Part shown: positions 44,628-56,208 of the stretch, piece after piece
How positions within the stretch are numbered: position 1 is the stretch's first letter
How the letters are laid out: each line of letters begins with the position of its first letter
Origin: Nageia nagi
Lineage: Eukaryota > Pinophyta
DNA length: 64,000 nt
Assembly: GCA_050084985.1 (NCBI GenBank)
Contig: JBITNC010000001.1
Location: forward strand, 154,132,001-154,196,000
Direction: 5' to 3'
The notes under the pieces: generated by a model
What the model saw: only the letters and a program-made list of their open reading frames with translations
Told to the model about the DNA's origin: nothing
Databases searched by the model: none
Made by a program: the position numbers and the translations under genes

Positions 44628-44699
44628 GTCATCTAAGGGAATTGAACCCACAACCATGTGGTTATAAGTCACACACAATACTAATTGAGATAAGACAAC
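44628..44699 (-). tRNA. tRNA-like sequence, Ile(UAU) anticodon, probably pseudogene
   Basis: Seventy-two bases on the minus strand. The acceptor arms GTTGTCT and AGATGAC pair at all seven positions allowing G-U. The anticodon loop CTTATAA (anticodon TAT) is closed by TGTGA/CCACA with one mismatch. The T arm is GTGGG TTCAATT CCCTT, with mismatches at its base. The D arm (TCTCAATTAGTATTG) is weak. It could be a decayed nuclear tRNA or the head of a tRNA-derived SINE. Confidence 0.5.
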
Positions 44700-44872
44700 T
44701 GAGGGGAAGGGGATATGAAGGGATGAAGGGGAAGGGGAAATGGAGATGAAGGAGTGAAGGGTAAGGGGAAGTGGATATGAAGGGGTGAAGGGTAAGGGGA
44801 AGTGGAGAGGAAGGGGTGTAGGTATTAAGGATAAGGGGAAGTTGAGATAAAGGGGAGGGGGAGAAGGAGAAA
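44700..44872 (+). repeat. Purine-rich GGGGAAG minisatellite
   Basis: About five imperfect ~31-bp units of the form AAGGGGTGAAGGGTAAGGGG followed by AAGTGGAGATG. The plus strand is almost pure purine. It begins at the 5' edge of the tRNA-like sequence. Confidence 0.75.
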
Positions 44873-44884
44873 TAAACTTACCTA

Positions 44885-47637
44885 TATTTTTTAGTCATCA
44901 ATACCATCTGCATCCTCTTTCATGTAATGCATTCATAATTACCTCATGTTCTTACATTGAAATATTCCATAACACTTTATTAGTAGGCATCCCTTTATAT
45001 ATGGATATTTTAATATTTGTTACCAGTATCAAATGCAAATAGTGAATAATTTTCTTATTTGCTTCATAATATTTGTATGCTCTCAAACCATTCCTTCTTG
45101 ATACTATTTTTTGTAACCATGTACCAATAACCACCACAAAACTTATTGGGTGCTCAAATCCATGATTATCACTTCAAGGAGAAGTTAACTTATATTTTCT
45201 CTCAACACATTAAGCCAACCAATACTCTAATTCTCTTCATTGCCCTTAGGTCCTATAACAATATACAAATATCCTACAAATAAAATTTATATCAATAAAG
45301 TGTGAAATATAAAACTAGTTCATATATATAGACCAATGAGCATTCATATAAATAAATTGAAAAAAAAAACAAGTTTAAATTGTATTAAATTACCTTCTTT
45401 TATAAGTTTAGAAACCCGATTATATTATTCTAATGCAAATAATTGATTCTTATCTTCAATGAATATTTCTTATTGATCATATGCTTCAGTAGGTGTTAAA
45501 GATCTTTATTTCCATTCCTAAACACATTTTGTATTTATACATGCTCTTGATTTGCCTAAAATATAAGAATAACAAAAACATGCAAGCTCCCTTATCCAAA
45601 TATTCCATGTGCTTGCATTTGAACTCCTAAATGAATGCCATTTTGTTGATCCATTAATTGTATCACAATCATGATGACTATAATATTGTTTTCTTCAACT
45701 AACCAAAAAAATCATTGAATTATAGAATTCTCTTTTGATCCAGTAGATATACTTGTATTACACCAATTCACAATTGCATATGTATCTTGAAATTTTACTA
45801 AATATTAAAATTGAAGTTGTTCTCTAGCAATATCTCTTTTCACACATGGACTAGCTCCATCATGTTCACCTTTACCATGCCCAACTTCAAAAAAAGATCA
45901 TATATGTTGGATATTGTGTTCTCTATGCATCCTACTTAACCAATAAAACATATGTGCATTCTTAAACTATCCCATATAGTTATCTGACTATATCAAATGT
46001 TTTGCCATTTGAATATTTTGTTCCTTTAAATTTTTATAGAATATCTTAAAGCAAAATTGGATAAACTCTAGTGAGTGTAATCAATTATTGCTCAAATAAA
46101 AATGGTACTCCTCAATTTTTTTTATTATCTTATGTGCTATCATCTACATGTCTATATACAATATGAACAAAAATAGAAACTTGTTGAGAATTATAATACC
46201 GAGACTGTATTTCTTCTTATGCTGATAGAGTATAGTTTTCTATAAATTCTATGAATGATAATATAGTTCCATTTGGAAATGTGTTTCTACATTGATGAAA
46301 TTCAATCTCAAGCCATCAAGCATGTTGGGAATGTTTCACATATTTTGGAATAAAGTTACTCTTAAAAAAATTCATAAATGTATGTACACTACAATTTTCA
46401 ATGATTAGATCAACATGCTTCCCAATTTTTCCATCCCTCAATATGTACTCAATATTCTTGAATTTTTTTTATATCCACTAATGTTTGTCCAAAATCATGT
46501 AAATTGCTTTCATGTACATATTCTCCTAAATATGAAAGATTCCCACATATACTACATTGTATTGAAATACATACATTTTAATAAAATGATTAACCCTCTA
46601 GAATTAAAAAAAAACTTGCTATAAGTACATTGATAGATTCAGGTGGCATATTAAAACCACATCCTTGCAATAAGTTATTAGTATGCAAAATACCACGTAT
46701 ATGTCAAAAAAATTGATAATAATATCTAAATTGCATATGAGTTTACAACAACATGTTAATCTTTGCTTGTTAATTTTAACATACCAAGGTTTGCATTTCT
46801 CAAAAGATCTTTGAATTAGGATAATATTAAAACTACTCAACACTTTACCATTTACAAAGTTATTGTACAATTGAGTTTGAGTCATATCTAAAAAGTGTTT
46901 GGCATGCTCATGTTGATGATATTTTGACCCTAGAGATTTCCTTTTTTCAAAACATATTTAATATTAGGAGATACTCTTGTATGATCATGCCAATATTTTT
47001 CAATTATGTATTTTTTCTCATTAGTCAATTTTCTATCAGACCTAGGAAGTATACCACTAAAACTCCAACATTGGTTGATTGGATCAATTTCAATACTCTT
47101 TCTTCTCTTCATAGATCTTTGAAAAGTTTTAGGGTGTATATTTAGATATTCACTAAGCTTACCAATCATTTTTTTCTTTATAGTTGGTCTATTTACTAAA
47201 GTAGTTGTTATGGCTTGTTGTATTGCATTCCTATCTTTAGATCAACTCTTCTTCCCAATAGAGTACATGGCACTAGCAATAGTGGATATAACTTATTTTA
47301 AGGGTCCTCTTTTTTACACAAACACCTAAAGTTCTCATTACTCTTCTCATTTTTAACATTCTCATTAATTGTAACATGAGTTGAAATTGAAATCCTAGCT
47401 CCTTATTATGGAAAAATTGATCATATATTCTATTTGCATGTGTTATCATTTGTCTCACAGATATTGTACTAGAAACATTATCTAAGATATTATGTTCAAT
47501 ACATAAAAAGATATTTATATCATCAATATTATCATTATTCTCATGCTCAATATCATTAACATGTGGATTCAAATATATACCTAGATTCATGTCCATACTT
47601 GGTACTCTTAGGTTAAGGGTTGGCTCACCAACTTTTA
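44885..47637 (-). pseudogene. Exon 2 of transposase-like gene of an unnamed family
   Basis: The frame starts after a CCCTTTGTAG acceptor at 47638. Segments in order: GEPTLNLRVPSMDMNLGIYL; MITHANRIYDQFFHNKELGF; HPKTFQRSMKRRKSIEIDPI; KKYIIEKYWHDHTRVSPNIK; CKPWYVKINKQRLTCCCKL; EVGHGKGEHDGASPCVKRDI at about 45885; DCDTINGSTKWHSFRSSNAS at about 45670; and CGGYWYMVTKNSIKKEWFE near 45110. The HGKGEHDG and CCC blocks recall uncharacterised proteins I associate with mosses, lycophytes and other plants, and a DNA transposase role is inferred. Many stops and shifts are present. Confidence 0.55.
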
Positions 47638-49153
47638 CTACAAAGGGAAAAATAGGTAACATACAATACTTAATTAGTGTTTTGTTGAGGAATTAATCAA
47701 GAATTAAGCTAATAATTAGTTTAAATTAAATAAATTAAGTAACTAATATATACTAACATTATGTAAACTCAAGGAAAATCATAAACTTAAACTCTAAACC
47801 CTTAAGCCTTAAACAAACCAATATATAGTGGCATTATGTGACATGTATCCTTATCCTAATTTAAATAGCATTTAAGAGTTGATATGACATAATATTTTAA
47901 CCCCATTTACCAAATTTTATTTAACCTCATTGGAAAAACCTTGATAGGACATACAAACCTTAAACTCTAAACCCTAAACCCTTAAGCTAAGTAAACAAAC
48001 CTAAGCATTAAAACATAAACCCTAAACCCTTAAGCATTAAAAAAAACTAAACCCTTAAATAAATTTAAACCCTAAATCCTAAACCCTTAAGCCTTAAATA
48101 AACATAATAACTAAAATGTAAACCATAAAACCCTAAATCCTTACTTTCCTTAAACTGCTAAACTCTTAAACTCTTAACCCTTAAGTTCTTAAACCCAAGC
48201 AACCCTTAAACTCTTTAACCCATTTAATATCATGTTTGAACTTATTGGCCAAGTGTTTAAACCCTATAAACCTAAACACTCCTATAACTGTAAACCCTAA
48301 AACCCTACCCCTAAACCCTTCAACTTTTCAACTTTAAACCCTTAAACCTTTTACCCTAAAACCTTATAATTTTAAACCTTTAATCATTAAAATCTTAGAC
48401 CTAAGTAACCATTAAAATATTTAACCTTTAACCAGTAAAATCTAAACCCTAAACCCAAGTAACCTCTTGGTCAAATGTCTAACCCTTTTTGCAAAATATT
48501 TAACCTCTTTGATTAAGCGATCATATTAATCTCCTATTTGTTTATAAAAAATAATCCTACAACTATATGTTTGTAAATACTTTGAGGTAAACTTTTATCA
48601 TAGGTTTTATAATAAAATTAAGTTTAAAAAAGATATTAAAAGACTTATCTTTCTATCTATTCACTTATAGATAAACTTTTGAAGGTCCTACAAATGATTG
48701 TTGGTAAGGTTTTCAAACCTGTTGGTTAAGTGGTCACAATAATATCCTATGTGTTTGTGAGAAGAAATCATTCAACTATATGTTTGTAAATACTTTTGAA
48801 TATAGTTTGATAGGTCCTAGATATGAGACATTATTATTAATTCTCACAATTGAGGTTCCTAAGATAATTAATAGGAGTGTAAAATAACTTGATTACTTAT
48901 AGAATTTAGTAGTTGTACAAGCAAAATTCTAAGAATAAATCTAATAGTAGGAGTACAAACATGACCTAGAGGTTTCATTTTAAGTGGTATATGGAAGGAA
49001 CTTTTGAAAATGGAAATAAGCCTAATAAATAATCCATGATCATGTGAAGAAGAGTTTATTAATTAAATAATTTATCAATCATTTGAAGAAGTTCCATGAG
49101 AATGTTGAAAAGCACCTAAAATTATAAAATGATATGAAGATTAAAAGACATAC
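47638..49153 (-). other. Intron of the transposase-like gene, containing telomere-like repeats
   Basis: The donor CAA|GTATGT at 49153 and the acceptor TTTGTAG at 47638 leave codon phase matched (A + TA). The 1.5 kb between them holds the CCCTAAA-type array and AT-rich sequence. A 5-exonic-base check on relatives would settle it. Confidence 0.5.
47785..48470 (+). repeat. Interstitial telomere-like (CCCTAAA) repeats
   Basis: Dozens of CCCTAAA, CCCTTAA and close variants over about 690 bp, including AAACCCTAAACCCTTAAGC several times and ACCCTAAAACCCTACCCC. The Arabidopsis-type plant telomere unit is CCCTAAA on this strand. The array is degenerate and not at a chromosome end. Confidence 0.8.
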
Positions 49154-49437
49154 TTGCATTATTTTCCAAATTAATTGAATTTAAATCTTCATTCAATGGT
49201 GCATTCTCCTTTTCAACAAATGCAACATCTACAATCATATCTACATTCATGTTCTCTTCAATATCCTCTTCAATTGAGATGGAACTTTTAGGTGCTTCAT
49301 TACAATTCAATTCTTTATTTTATGATCTTTTTCTCTTTTCCTTTTTGCATCCTTCTCTCTTTTTGCAAGAATATATTTAGATTACATGACCTTCCTTCCT
49401 CTCTATATTTGGCATTTTTTATCACCCATGATGTTGA
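49154..49437 (-). pseudogene. Exon 1 of the transposase-like gene
   Basis: It starts with ATG at 49437 (MGDKKCQI), has stops before RGRKVM and SKYILA, and continues with the basic stretch KREKDAKRKREKDHKIKN. After a frameshift an acidic open frame follows: KSSISIEEDIEENMNVDMIV then NEDLNSINLENNA. It ends at a strong plant donor CAA|GTATGT. The link to exon 2 rests on strand, distance and phase. Confidence 0.5.
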
Positions 49438-51470
49438 TTAACTTGAGAAGTTTACAAATTCAACGTTGTATATATTCAAAAGATAATCATAATTGCAATG
49501 GTTACTTTAAGATTTAAGGCCTTAATTCTCTTCATAAAAAACTTAATTCATCTTCAAATTAACTAAAATACATTCCAACTTGGATCTCAACCTTAGTATA
49601 TTGATTGAATAATGTACATACATATGAAAAAACCAAGATAATTCCTACAAAAAAATGTCACTATTGATCATGCCCCTACAAAAACCTGCCCATCAACATC
49701 AAATTTCATCTTGCAAAAGATTAGGTAAGCCAATCTTGTGCCGGACCTATAAGTAAATGCCCATGGTTGATTTCACTATAAAATTGTAACTTCAAGCATA
49801 TATGTTATGGTGATTTTGATTGAATTTTATCAAGAAATTAAAACCCATTTTAGATGAAAGAGTGAAGAATTCAAATATGTAATTTTTTAAGAATTGGAGT
49901 ATATTTTAATTTTTCTATTAATTTTTGATGAAACTGGTCCATATACTTGAAATATGAGGGTCTTGTATTTTCTTAATAAGTTTTTGTTTTTTGAGAGTTA
50001 TGAAAAAAATTATACAGGGACAAGCTTCATAGAATTCTCTATAAGAATAAAAAAATTGAAAAAATATTAAGTTTAGATCAAATTATGTAGGATGGACATG
50101 AGCACTTTTCAAAACCACAAACATGCCTATTACAAAATTAATAAAAAAAATATTGATGAAATTATGGAAAAATATCCAAGATAAGATCCAATGTCTTAGG
50201 TATCTATTCCAAAAAGGATTTTTAAAAATACATTGATTTTATTAAAATTATGTGGGATGGACATGTGCATGATATAGTCCAAAAATGGTTTTTTTTTTTT
50301 TTAAAGTGGTTTTTGTTCATCCTATTGAATTTTAAATTCTATGTTTTGCATATTAGAATAAATTATATATTTGAAAACTAGACTGAGCATTGTAGTTTCA
50401 TCCTAGTGACCTTTTTCATAATTCCATGTCTAAGTGCTTCAAATTTTGAGATCAATCATACCCAAACTTGAAAATCAAGGAAAACACTTCCATTTTTTGG
50501 CCTTAAAGTGGACCCAACTTCCTAAATAATACACAACCCTTAACATCCTCAACATTTAGCACCTTTGATATTCTATACACAACCATTACAATGAAATAAT
50601 ACCATATTTCTAAAAAATTTTATAATATTTCAAATAAATATTCCTAAATTTTTCAATTATTTATATAAATTATAAATATTATCCATATATTATTTACTAG
50701 AACTAGCCAAATTACTCATTAATAATGATTTTCTCTACATAATATATTGAACAAAAATATACTTAAGGAAATAAAAGATTATTTTAATAAAAAATACTTT
50801 AGATATATTTTTTATCAATTCATTCTAATATAATAAGATATTATATAAATTACACTCATTAGTATTAGATTTTGGAAATGGTCAAGAGTGAGAATAAGGA
50901 GATGATAAAAAGACTATTGTAGGTTTGAATGGTGGAGAAACCATGGGATACTAACAAAACTTTGATCCTAGTATAGGCATGTGCACCTTTGGAATGATCT
51001 TATGTCCATTTGACCCAAGTGATAAATTTAAGCTATATGGATCTATTCCCTCTCCTTGTTCGATGATCGAGGGATGAAAATCTTATGAAAATGGGGTACA
51101 AGGAATTATAAAGAAACCATGAATGATGCCTTATTTTGATCTCCATTTTGCATCAAAGTAATTTTAGTATCCCTAAGGATATCATTACTTATTCTATGGA
51201 TAGAGGAGCATTTGAACTTATAGGAAAGATTTTTTGCCTAAAATCAAACCTAAATTTATTAATTTGTAGTTTAAGAAAAGAAAACCTTTCAAGAGGATTC
51301 TTCTTCTCAAGAATTAACCATAAAGAGGACATGACATAAATCTTGATGTATGGTCCATGTTTTCTTGGATAGAATAGTTTTTTCTACATATATAGGGTGT
51401 TGAATTTTATCACAATACCTAGAAGATCAAATTAACCCATTTAAAGATCAAACTCCATTGACTACTTATC
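49438..51470. other. AT-rich sequence, mostly unassigned
   Basis: No family could be recognised at 49438-50870. From 50880 to 51470 broken plus-strand frames (for example FGMILCPFDPSDKFKLYGS) may be the upstream part of the LINE ORF1 that follows, but the match is weak. Confidence 0.3.
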
Positions 51471-51960
51471 CAATTTTAGCATAATGATATTCTAATGGGT
51501 ATAGCTCGATCAATTGCGTATTTGATTACATTGGATGATGAAATAAAAATGAAATCCTAAATGAATTTCATTAGAATTAATATGCATGTAGGGCTAGAGG
51601 AACATATACCCATGTAATTTATTGTACTAGATATAGTTTATAAATATGATCAAACTTATTGAGTATAAAAATAAGTTGCTTAACTTCTTTCTTAGTTGGG
51701 TAATTAGAAATTTAACTACTCAATGCTCAAGGAAGAAAGAAGGGATGCCTGTGAAGAAACCCAAGGTGAAAAATCCCTCTAAGGAGGATGATTTATCTAT
51801 CTCAAAGGCCTTGTCTAATAAATAAAATCCCATTGAAGGGAAGGACTCGTCAAACCTAATGAACCTTGTATTTGACTTTGGCTCTCCATGGATACCTATA
51901 ACTAATTTTCTACCACCAATTTTACATATATAAAATAATTTAACCACAAAAGGTATTTTC
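51471..51960 (+). pseudogene. LINE-type ORF1 fragment (DUF4283 and zinc-knuckle region)
   Basis: The plus strand encodes LMGIARSIAYLITLDDEIKM, then MNFIRINMHVGLEEHIPM, then a shifted tail with RKKEGMPVKKPKVKNPSKED and FDFGSPWIPITNFLPP. The GIAR..G.LI..D..T motif and the following V.LE..LP..I are those of the DUF4283 / zf-CCHC_4 region of plant LINE ORF1. The zinc-knuckle cysteines around 51660-51720 are mostly lost. It is a second fragment, unrelated in position to that at 6195-6728. Confidence 0.6.
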
Positions 51961-52651
51961 TATTATTAAGATAAAATCACAAAGTAGTAAGTTAAGATAT
52001 GCTAACTTTAGTAGATTACCTAGAACCTAATCATGATATAAGATTCTTCTTGCAAGTTATAAGTAAGTGAATTAATTCACCTTTGCTAACCTTAGTCAAA
52101 TTTCTCTCATATAAAGGCTTCTAATAATTGAATAAATAAAATGAAAGGAAATACCTTATATGGATGATAATTTTGAGTATTCATAGAATTGAAGGTATTT
52201 AGAACAAAGTTGAGAATTTTAATTCTTATACATTAGAAGTTGATGGCCATATTGATCCTCTGTAGATAAATCTACATTTATAGTATTACCTCTATTTTGC
52301 TTTAGAAATCTGAAATATTAAATTCTTGAATTTCCATATTTTAAACAACAAAATCAATTACATTTCCAAAGATCATAACACACTAGATTCCAGAATTCAA
52401 ATCTATAAATGCTTAAAAGTATGTTCACTCCTAAATAACCATGCATTTAAAGAAGAAAATAGCAAAATTTTTTTCTAACATTGCAAGATGAATCCTCTTT
52501 CTAAGTTCTTATTTCCATTCTACTTGATTTTTCAAATGAAAAAAATTAGGCATGTAAATTCCTTTAAATACAAAAAATATTCAACAAATTTATATATTAC
52601 ATAATCCAAATATATAATAATCTAGAAGGTGTATATTACAGTTGAATACCT
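51961..52651. other. AT-rich sequence, nothing identified
   Basis: No reading frame, terminal repeat or RNA gene is visible. Confidence 0.35.
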
Positions 52652-52652
52652 G

Positions 52653-52708
<56 letters not shown>
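52652..52708 (+). repeat. (CT)n(AT)n compound microsatellite
   Basis: A CT run of about 12 units passes directly into an AT run of about 16 units. It forms the outer edge of the left arm of the inverted repeat. Confidence 0.95.
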
Positions 52709-52712
<4 letters not shown>

Positions 52713-52868
52713 ATATTAAGTAAAATTCTAGAATAAAACTTCAATAATATTAGAAAACCTTCATCCCTAACACTAACAAAGTTGTGAGTCTTCCTAAATA
52801 CAATTGACTTACTTCTACATTTCAATATTGTAATAAAGGTCTCAACAATCCACTACTATATATATATA

Positions 52869-52921
<53 letters not shown>

Positions 52922-52981
52922 GTGGATTTAGGTTTTCTAATATTATTGAAGTTTTATTCTAGAATTTTACTTAATATAGAT
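52709..52981. repeat. Perfect 52-bp inverted repeat around a TA tract
   Basis: 52709-52760 is the exact reverse complement of 52930-52981 (ATCTATATTAAGTAAAATTC and onward). Inside, CCACTACTATATATA at 52849 and its complement TATATAGTAGTGG at 52914 form a second nested inverted pair around a long TA run (52857-52918). The whole can fold into one hairpin. Confidence 0.9.
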
Positions 52982-54650
52982 TTAGGTTTTTAAGATAATA
53001 ACTATGTGAAAATAAATACTTACAAGTTTTTAAAGAAAATGCATAAAATGATTAGCAATATTGAGTTCACATTAATGTATAAGGCTATTTAACTTTATTG
53101 TTAAGCTACAAATAACTATAATCATATAATTTCAATTACAATCTTAATAAATATTGAGGTGGTAGATGATGGTGGGTAAAAAATGATAATAAGAATAATA
53201 AATATACATTGTATAATTAAAGTCATGAAAGTAAACGTATTTAGTTTTACTAATGATATTTAGATATCATTATGATTTTGAAGATCATGGATCTTATTTT
53301 AGAACTTAAATTTAGAATATCATTATAATGGTTCATGGTAGATTTAACTCTTTTCATGATTTTTATTTTCCTATTTTGATTTTTATTAAAGGGCATCAAG
53401 AAAATAAATATAAAGTACCTCTTTTATGCTTTTGTTAGATGTGAGGGATGAGATATTAATGTCATTGTGGTGTATGTAGTATCTCAATAATACACAGTTG
53501 AAACTTGAAATTAATTTAATTTTTCAAATAAATTAATTTTAATTATTTGATATTTTTATGCTATTATCTAATTCTTTGAACTATGATCATATTGTTCAAC
53601 AATATCAATGATAATATACTAGTTATCAAGCCTTTATATATGTTGCCAATCTTCAATATAATATACTTTTATATTAATTTTAAATATCTAACTTAAACTT
53701 AACTTTGATTACAACTACTTAAGAAGCTTATAATAAAGAGAAAACTCCATCCTAGTGTTCATACAATTGATATAAATAAATATAAACTAACATAAAATTT
53801 CTAAATTAATGAAACTCAAAACACAATCACATTCAAACATAATTCCTAATGATCCTTTAAAAAATTAAAAAGAAAATACATATAAAAATATTTACTTTAA
53901 AAATATACAATCTAAGATACATATAAAATTGTATCCATTAGTTTTAAAAGAATTAGAGAATAAGAGGATATTCCACTCTCCAAAATATAAAATAAGTTTA
54001 AATACCTTTTACAAATTAAAAAAATTAAAATCAAAGGTGTAATATAAATAACTGTTGCACTATCAATATATAAATAGCATAGAGACACTTACTTACTGGG
54101 AATGGCAAATAATCCTTATAACAAAGGTATCTAAAAATCAACTTAACACAACCATTGCATGACAGTCATTTTAGTACATGAAATAATAGCTTAGCATCAC
54201 TTTATTGACTAAGAATTGAGCATAAGCCATCTTGAAAAGAAATTATTAAGCATAAGTCATCTTGAAAAGAAGGTTAAATTGAATTGCTAAGATGAGATAG
54301 CAGAAGTATAGTACTCAATGAAGGGCAGCTGAGGACAAAATCATATCTAAAGTGGAAGTGAAGTTAATATAGCTTTGATGTCCACTAATAGGAACCCATG
54401 CACATATTGAGGATGATAGAAAGTTTAAAAAGCTTCATACTAAATTGAATATAGCTTTAAGGTGCTTCTCTTTGAATAGGGAAGTAGGGATTAGTCTACT
54501 TAAGGAGGAAACATATTGTGTTGACAAATTTTTCTTTGAATTTCATTTCATTTTCATCTTTCCCAAAGTGTAATCCCTTAATTGAGTGAAATTATTTTAG
54601 AGCATCTTACCATTTACCTCTTTCCTCATTGCTCACATCCATCATGCATG
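52982..54650. other. AT-rich sequence upstream of chromovirus fragment
   Basis: The RT expected upstream of the RNase H at 54655 is not recognisable here, so the element was truncated or replaced. Nothing else is seen. Confidence 0.35.
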
Positions 54651-54654
54651 TGTT

Positions 54655-54880
54655 GGAGAGGTTTAAGTAATACCTAGTTTGTGGTCCATTCATCATATAA
54701 AGTGGTCACAATAGTTTGAAGTACTTTCTCATTCAATTAGGTTTGACTAAAAAACAATAAATGTGGGTGGGTGAGTAAGCTTCAATATTTGGATTTTGAG
54801 ATCTAATATATCAATGGAATAAATAATATAGTAGCTAACACATTATCTAGGAACCTCTCCTTTTACTCTCTCTCCTCTAT
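54655..54880 (+). pseudogene. Chromovirus RNase H, C-terminal part
   Basis: Frames encode YLVCGPFII, then GHNSLKYFLIQLGLTKKQ, then WVSKLQYLDFEI and YINGINNIVANTLSR. These match the end of gypsy RNase H (F...TDH.SL.YF......RQ.RW....Q.....I.Y..G..N..AD.LSR), with the catalytic Asp positions lost. Frameshifts separate the pieces. Confidence 0.65.
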
Positions 54881-55990
54881 CATTGCTGATTGGAAGAGGA
54901 ATAGGATATTCCTAACTTTGAAATATAAGGTGAAGAATAATGTACTCCATGAGTTGCATAACACCCCTCTTGTAAGACATCAAAGCATTACTAAAATCTA
55001 TTAGTAAGTAAGGGAAAGATTCACTAGGAAGGGGCTGAAGTAGGACATTTTGAGGCAAGTATAGAAGTGTGTATAGTGTCAAGAAAGTAAGGAGGAGCAT
55101 GTGAAAGCAATAGGGTTGCTCCAACCATTTTCCATTCCTTGGAAGAAATGGGAAGACATCTCCATGGACTTCATCATTGGCCTCCCTAAGATATAAGGCA
55201 AACATAGCATCTTTGTGGTGGTGGATAGGATACCAAGTTTTCCCATTTCTTAGCCATCACTATCACATACACAATAGCACAATTGGTTGACATGTTCTTC
55301 AAGGAGATTTTCATATTGTATGGGTTTCCTAGGAGGATTGTGAGTGATAGGGATAGCAAGCTCATGAGCTTGTTTTGGCAAGAATTATTCCAATTAAGCA
55401 AAACCAACCTCACTCCAAGCACTAGCTACCATCCCTAAAAACATGGAAACATAGGAATCATCAATAGGTGGATGGAGGGGTACTTGAGACACTATGTGAC
55501 GGGAAAAAAACAAATGTGCATTAAGTAGATCCATTTCTATAATTCCACTTATCATATGCAGATCAAAATATACCCTTTCAGGGCTTTGTATGGTTATGTT
55601 CCTCCTAACCTTATAGACTTGATTTTTGATGAAGGTAGGGTTCCAAAAGCTAAAGATTTCTTGCAAGAATACCAAGGCATCATGAGGGCATTAAAGGATA
55701 AACTATAGATGGATAAGAATTAGAAAATGAAGTCCTATGATCAAAACTAGACAAAGAGGATATTTGAGGTAGGAGACATGGTGTACTTGAGGTTGCATCC
55801 ATTCTAGAAATCTTCAATTAAGAAAAGGAGAGCAGAGAAGCTACAACCTAGGTCCTTTGGTCCATACAATATCCTGAGCAAAGTAGGAGGGGATTCCTAA
55901 GAGTTGGAGATTTCCCAAGTGAGAAAGATCTACAACACTTTCCATGTATGACTCTTGAAGAAGGATGTGGGACAACATGATGTTTCTTCC
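54881..55990 (+). pseudogene. Chromovirus integrase
   Basis: An HHCC region is readable (TPLVRHQSITKIY, RERFTRKGLK, then CV-CQESKEEH). It is followed by the core: PWKKWEDISMDFIIGLPKI with the first Asp, IVSDRDSKLMSLFWQELFQL with the second Asp, and a TSYHP segment where the catalytic Glu appears lost (GIINRWMEGYLRHYV). The C-terminal part has FRALYGYVPPNLIDLIFDEG and VGDMVYLRLHPF, the GPY/F-type module. Numerous stops and shifts. It would insert element DNA into chromatin. Confidence 0.8.
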
Positions 55991-56009
55991 ACTTCTCTAC
56001 CCCTACTTG

Positions 56010-56208
56010 ATGATGAGGGACAACTGATTTAGGTTCCTAATAGAGTTCTAGAGACTAGGATCAAGAAGCTAAGATTTAGATAGATTCAAGAGTATTTGAT
56101 CAAATGGAGGGATTTTCTAAATGAGGACTCTACATGGTAAGGGGCAAAGATACTTGCACATACTATGTTGAATTTCTTAAGAGAAAGCAATCTTGAGAGG
56201 GGAGGCTT
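56010..56208 (+). pseudogene. Chromodomain at integrase C-terminus
   Basis: The frame encodes PNRVLETRIKKLRFR, a stop, then IQEYLIKWRDFLNEDSTW and a tail LNFLRESNLERGG. The EYLIKW....EDSTWE signature is the chromodomain of plant chromoviruses, which targets integration to marked histones. It runs directly into the 3' LTR, as usual in this clade. Confidence 0.8.

Noticed and set aside
46415-46624. 69-residue hydrophobic plus-strand frame
   Set aside because: It is opposite the transposase-like gene, where the minus strand carries the family motifs.
52622-52825. 67-residue frame with alternating Tyr-Ile and Arg-Glu
   Set aside because: It is a translation of the CT/AT microsatellite.
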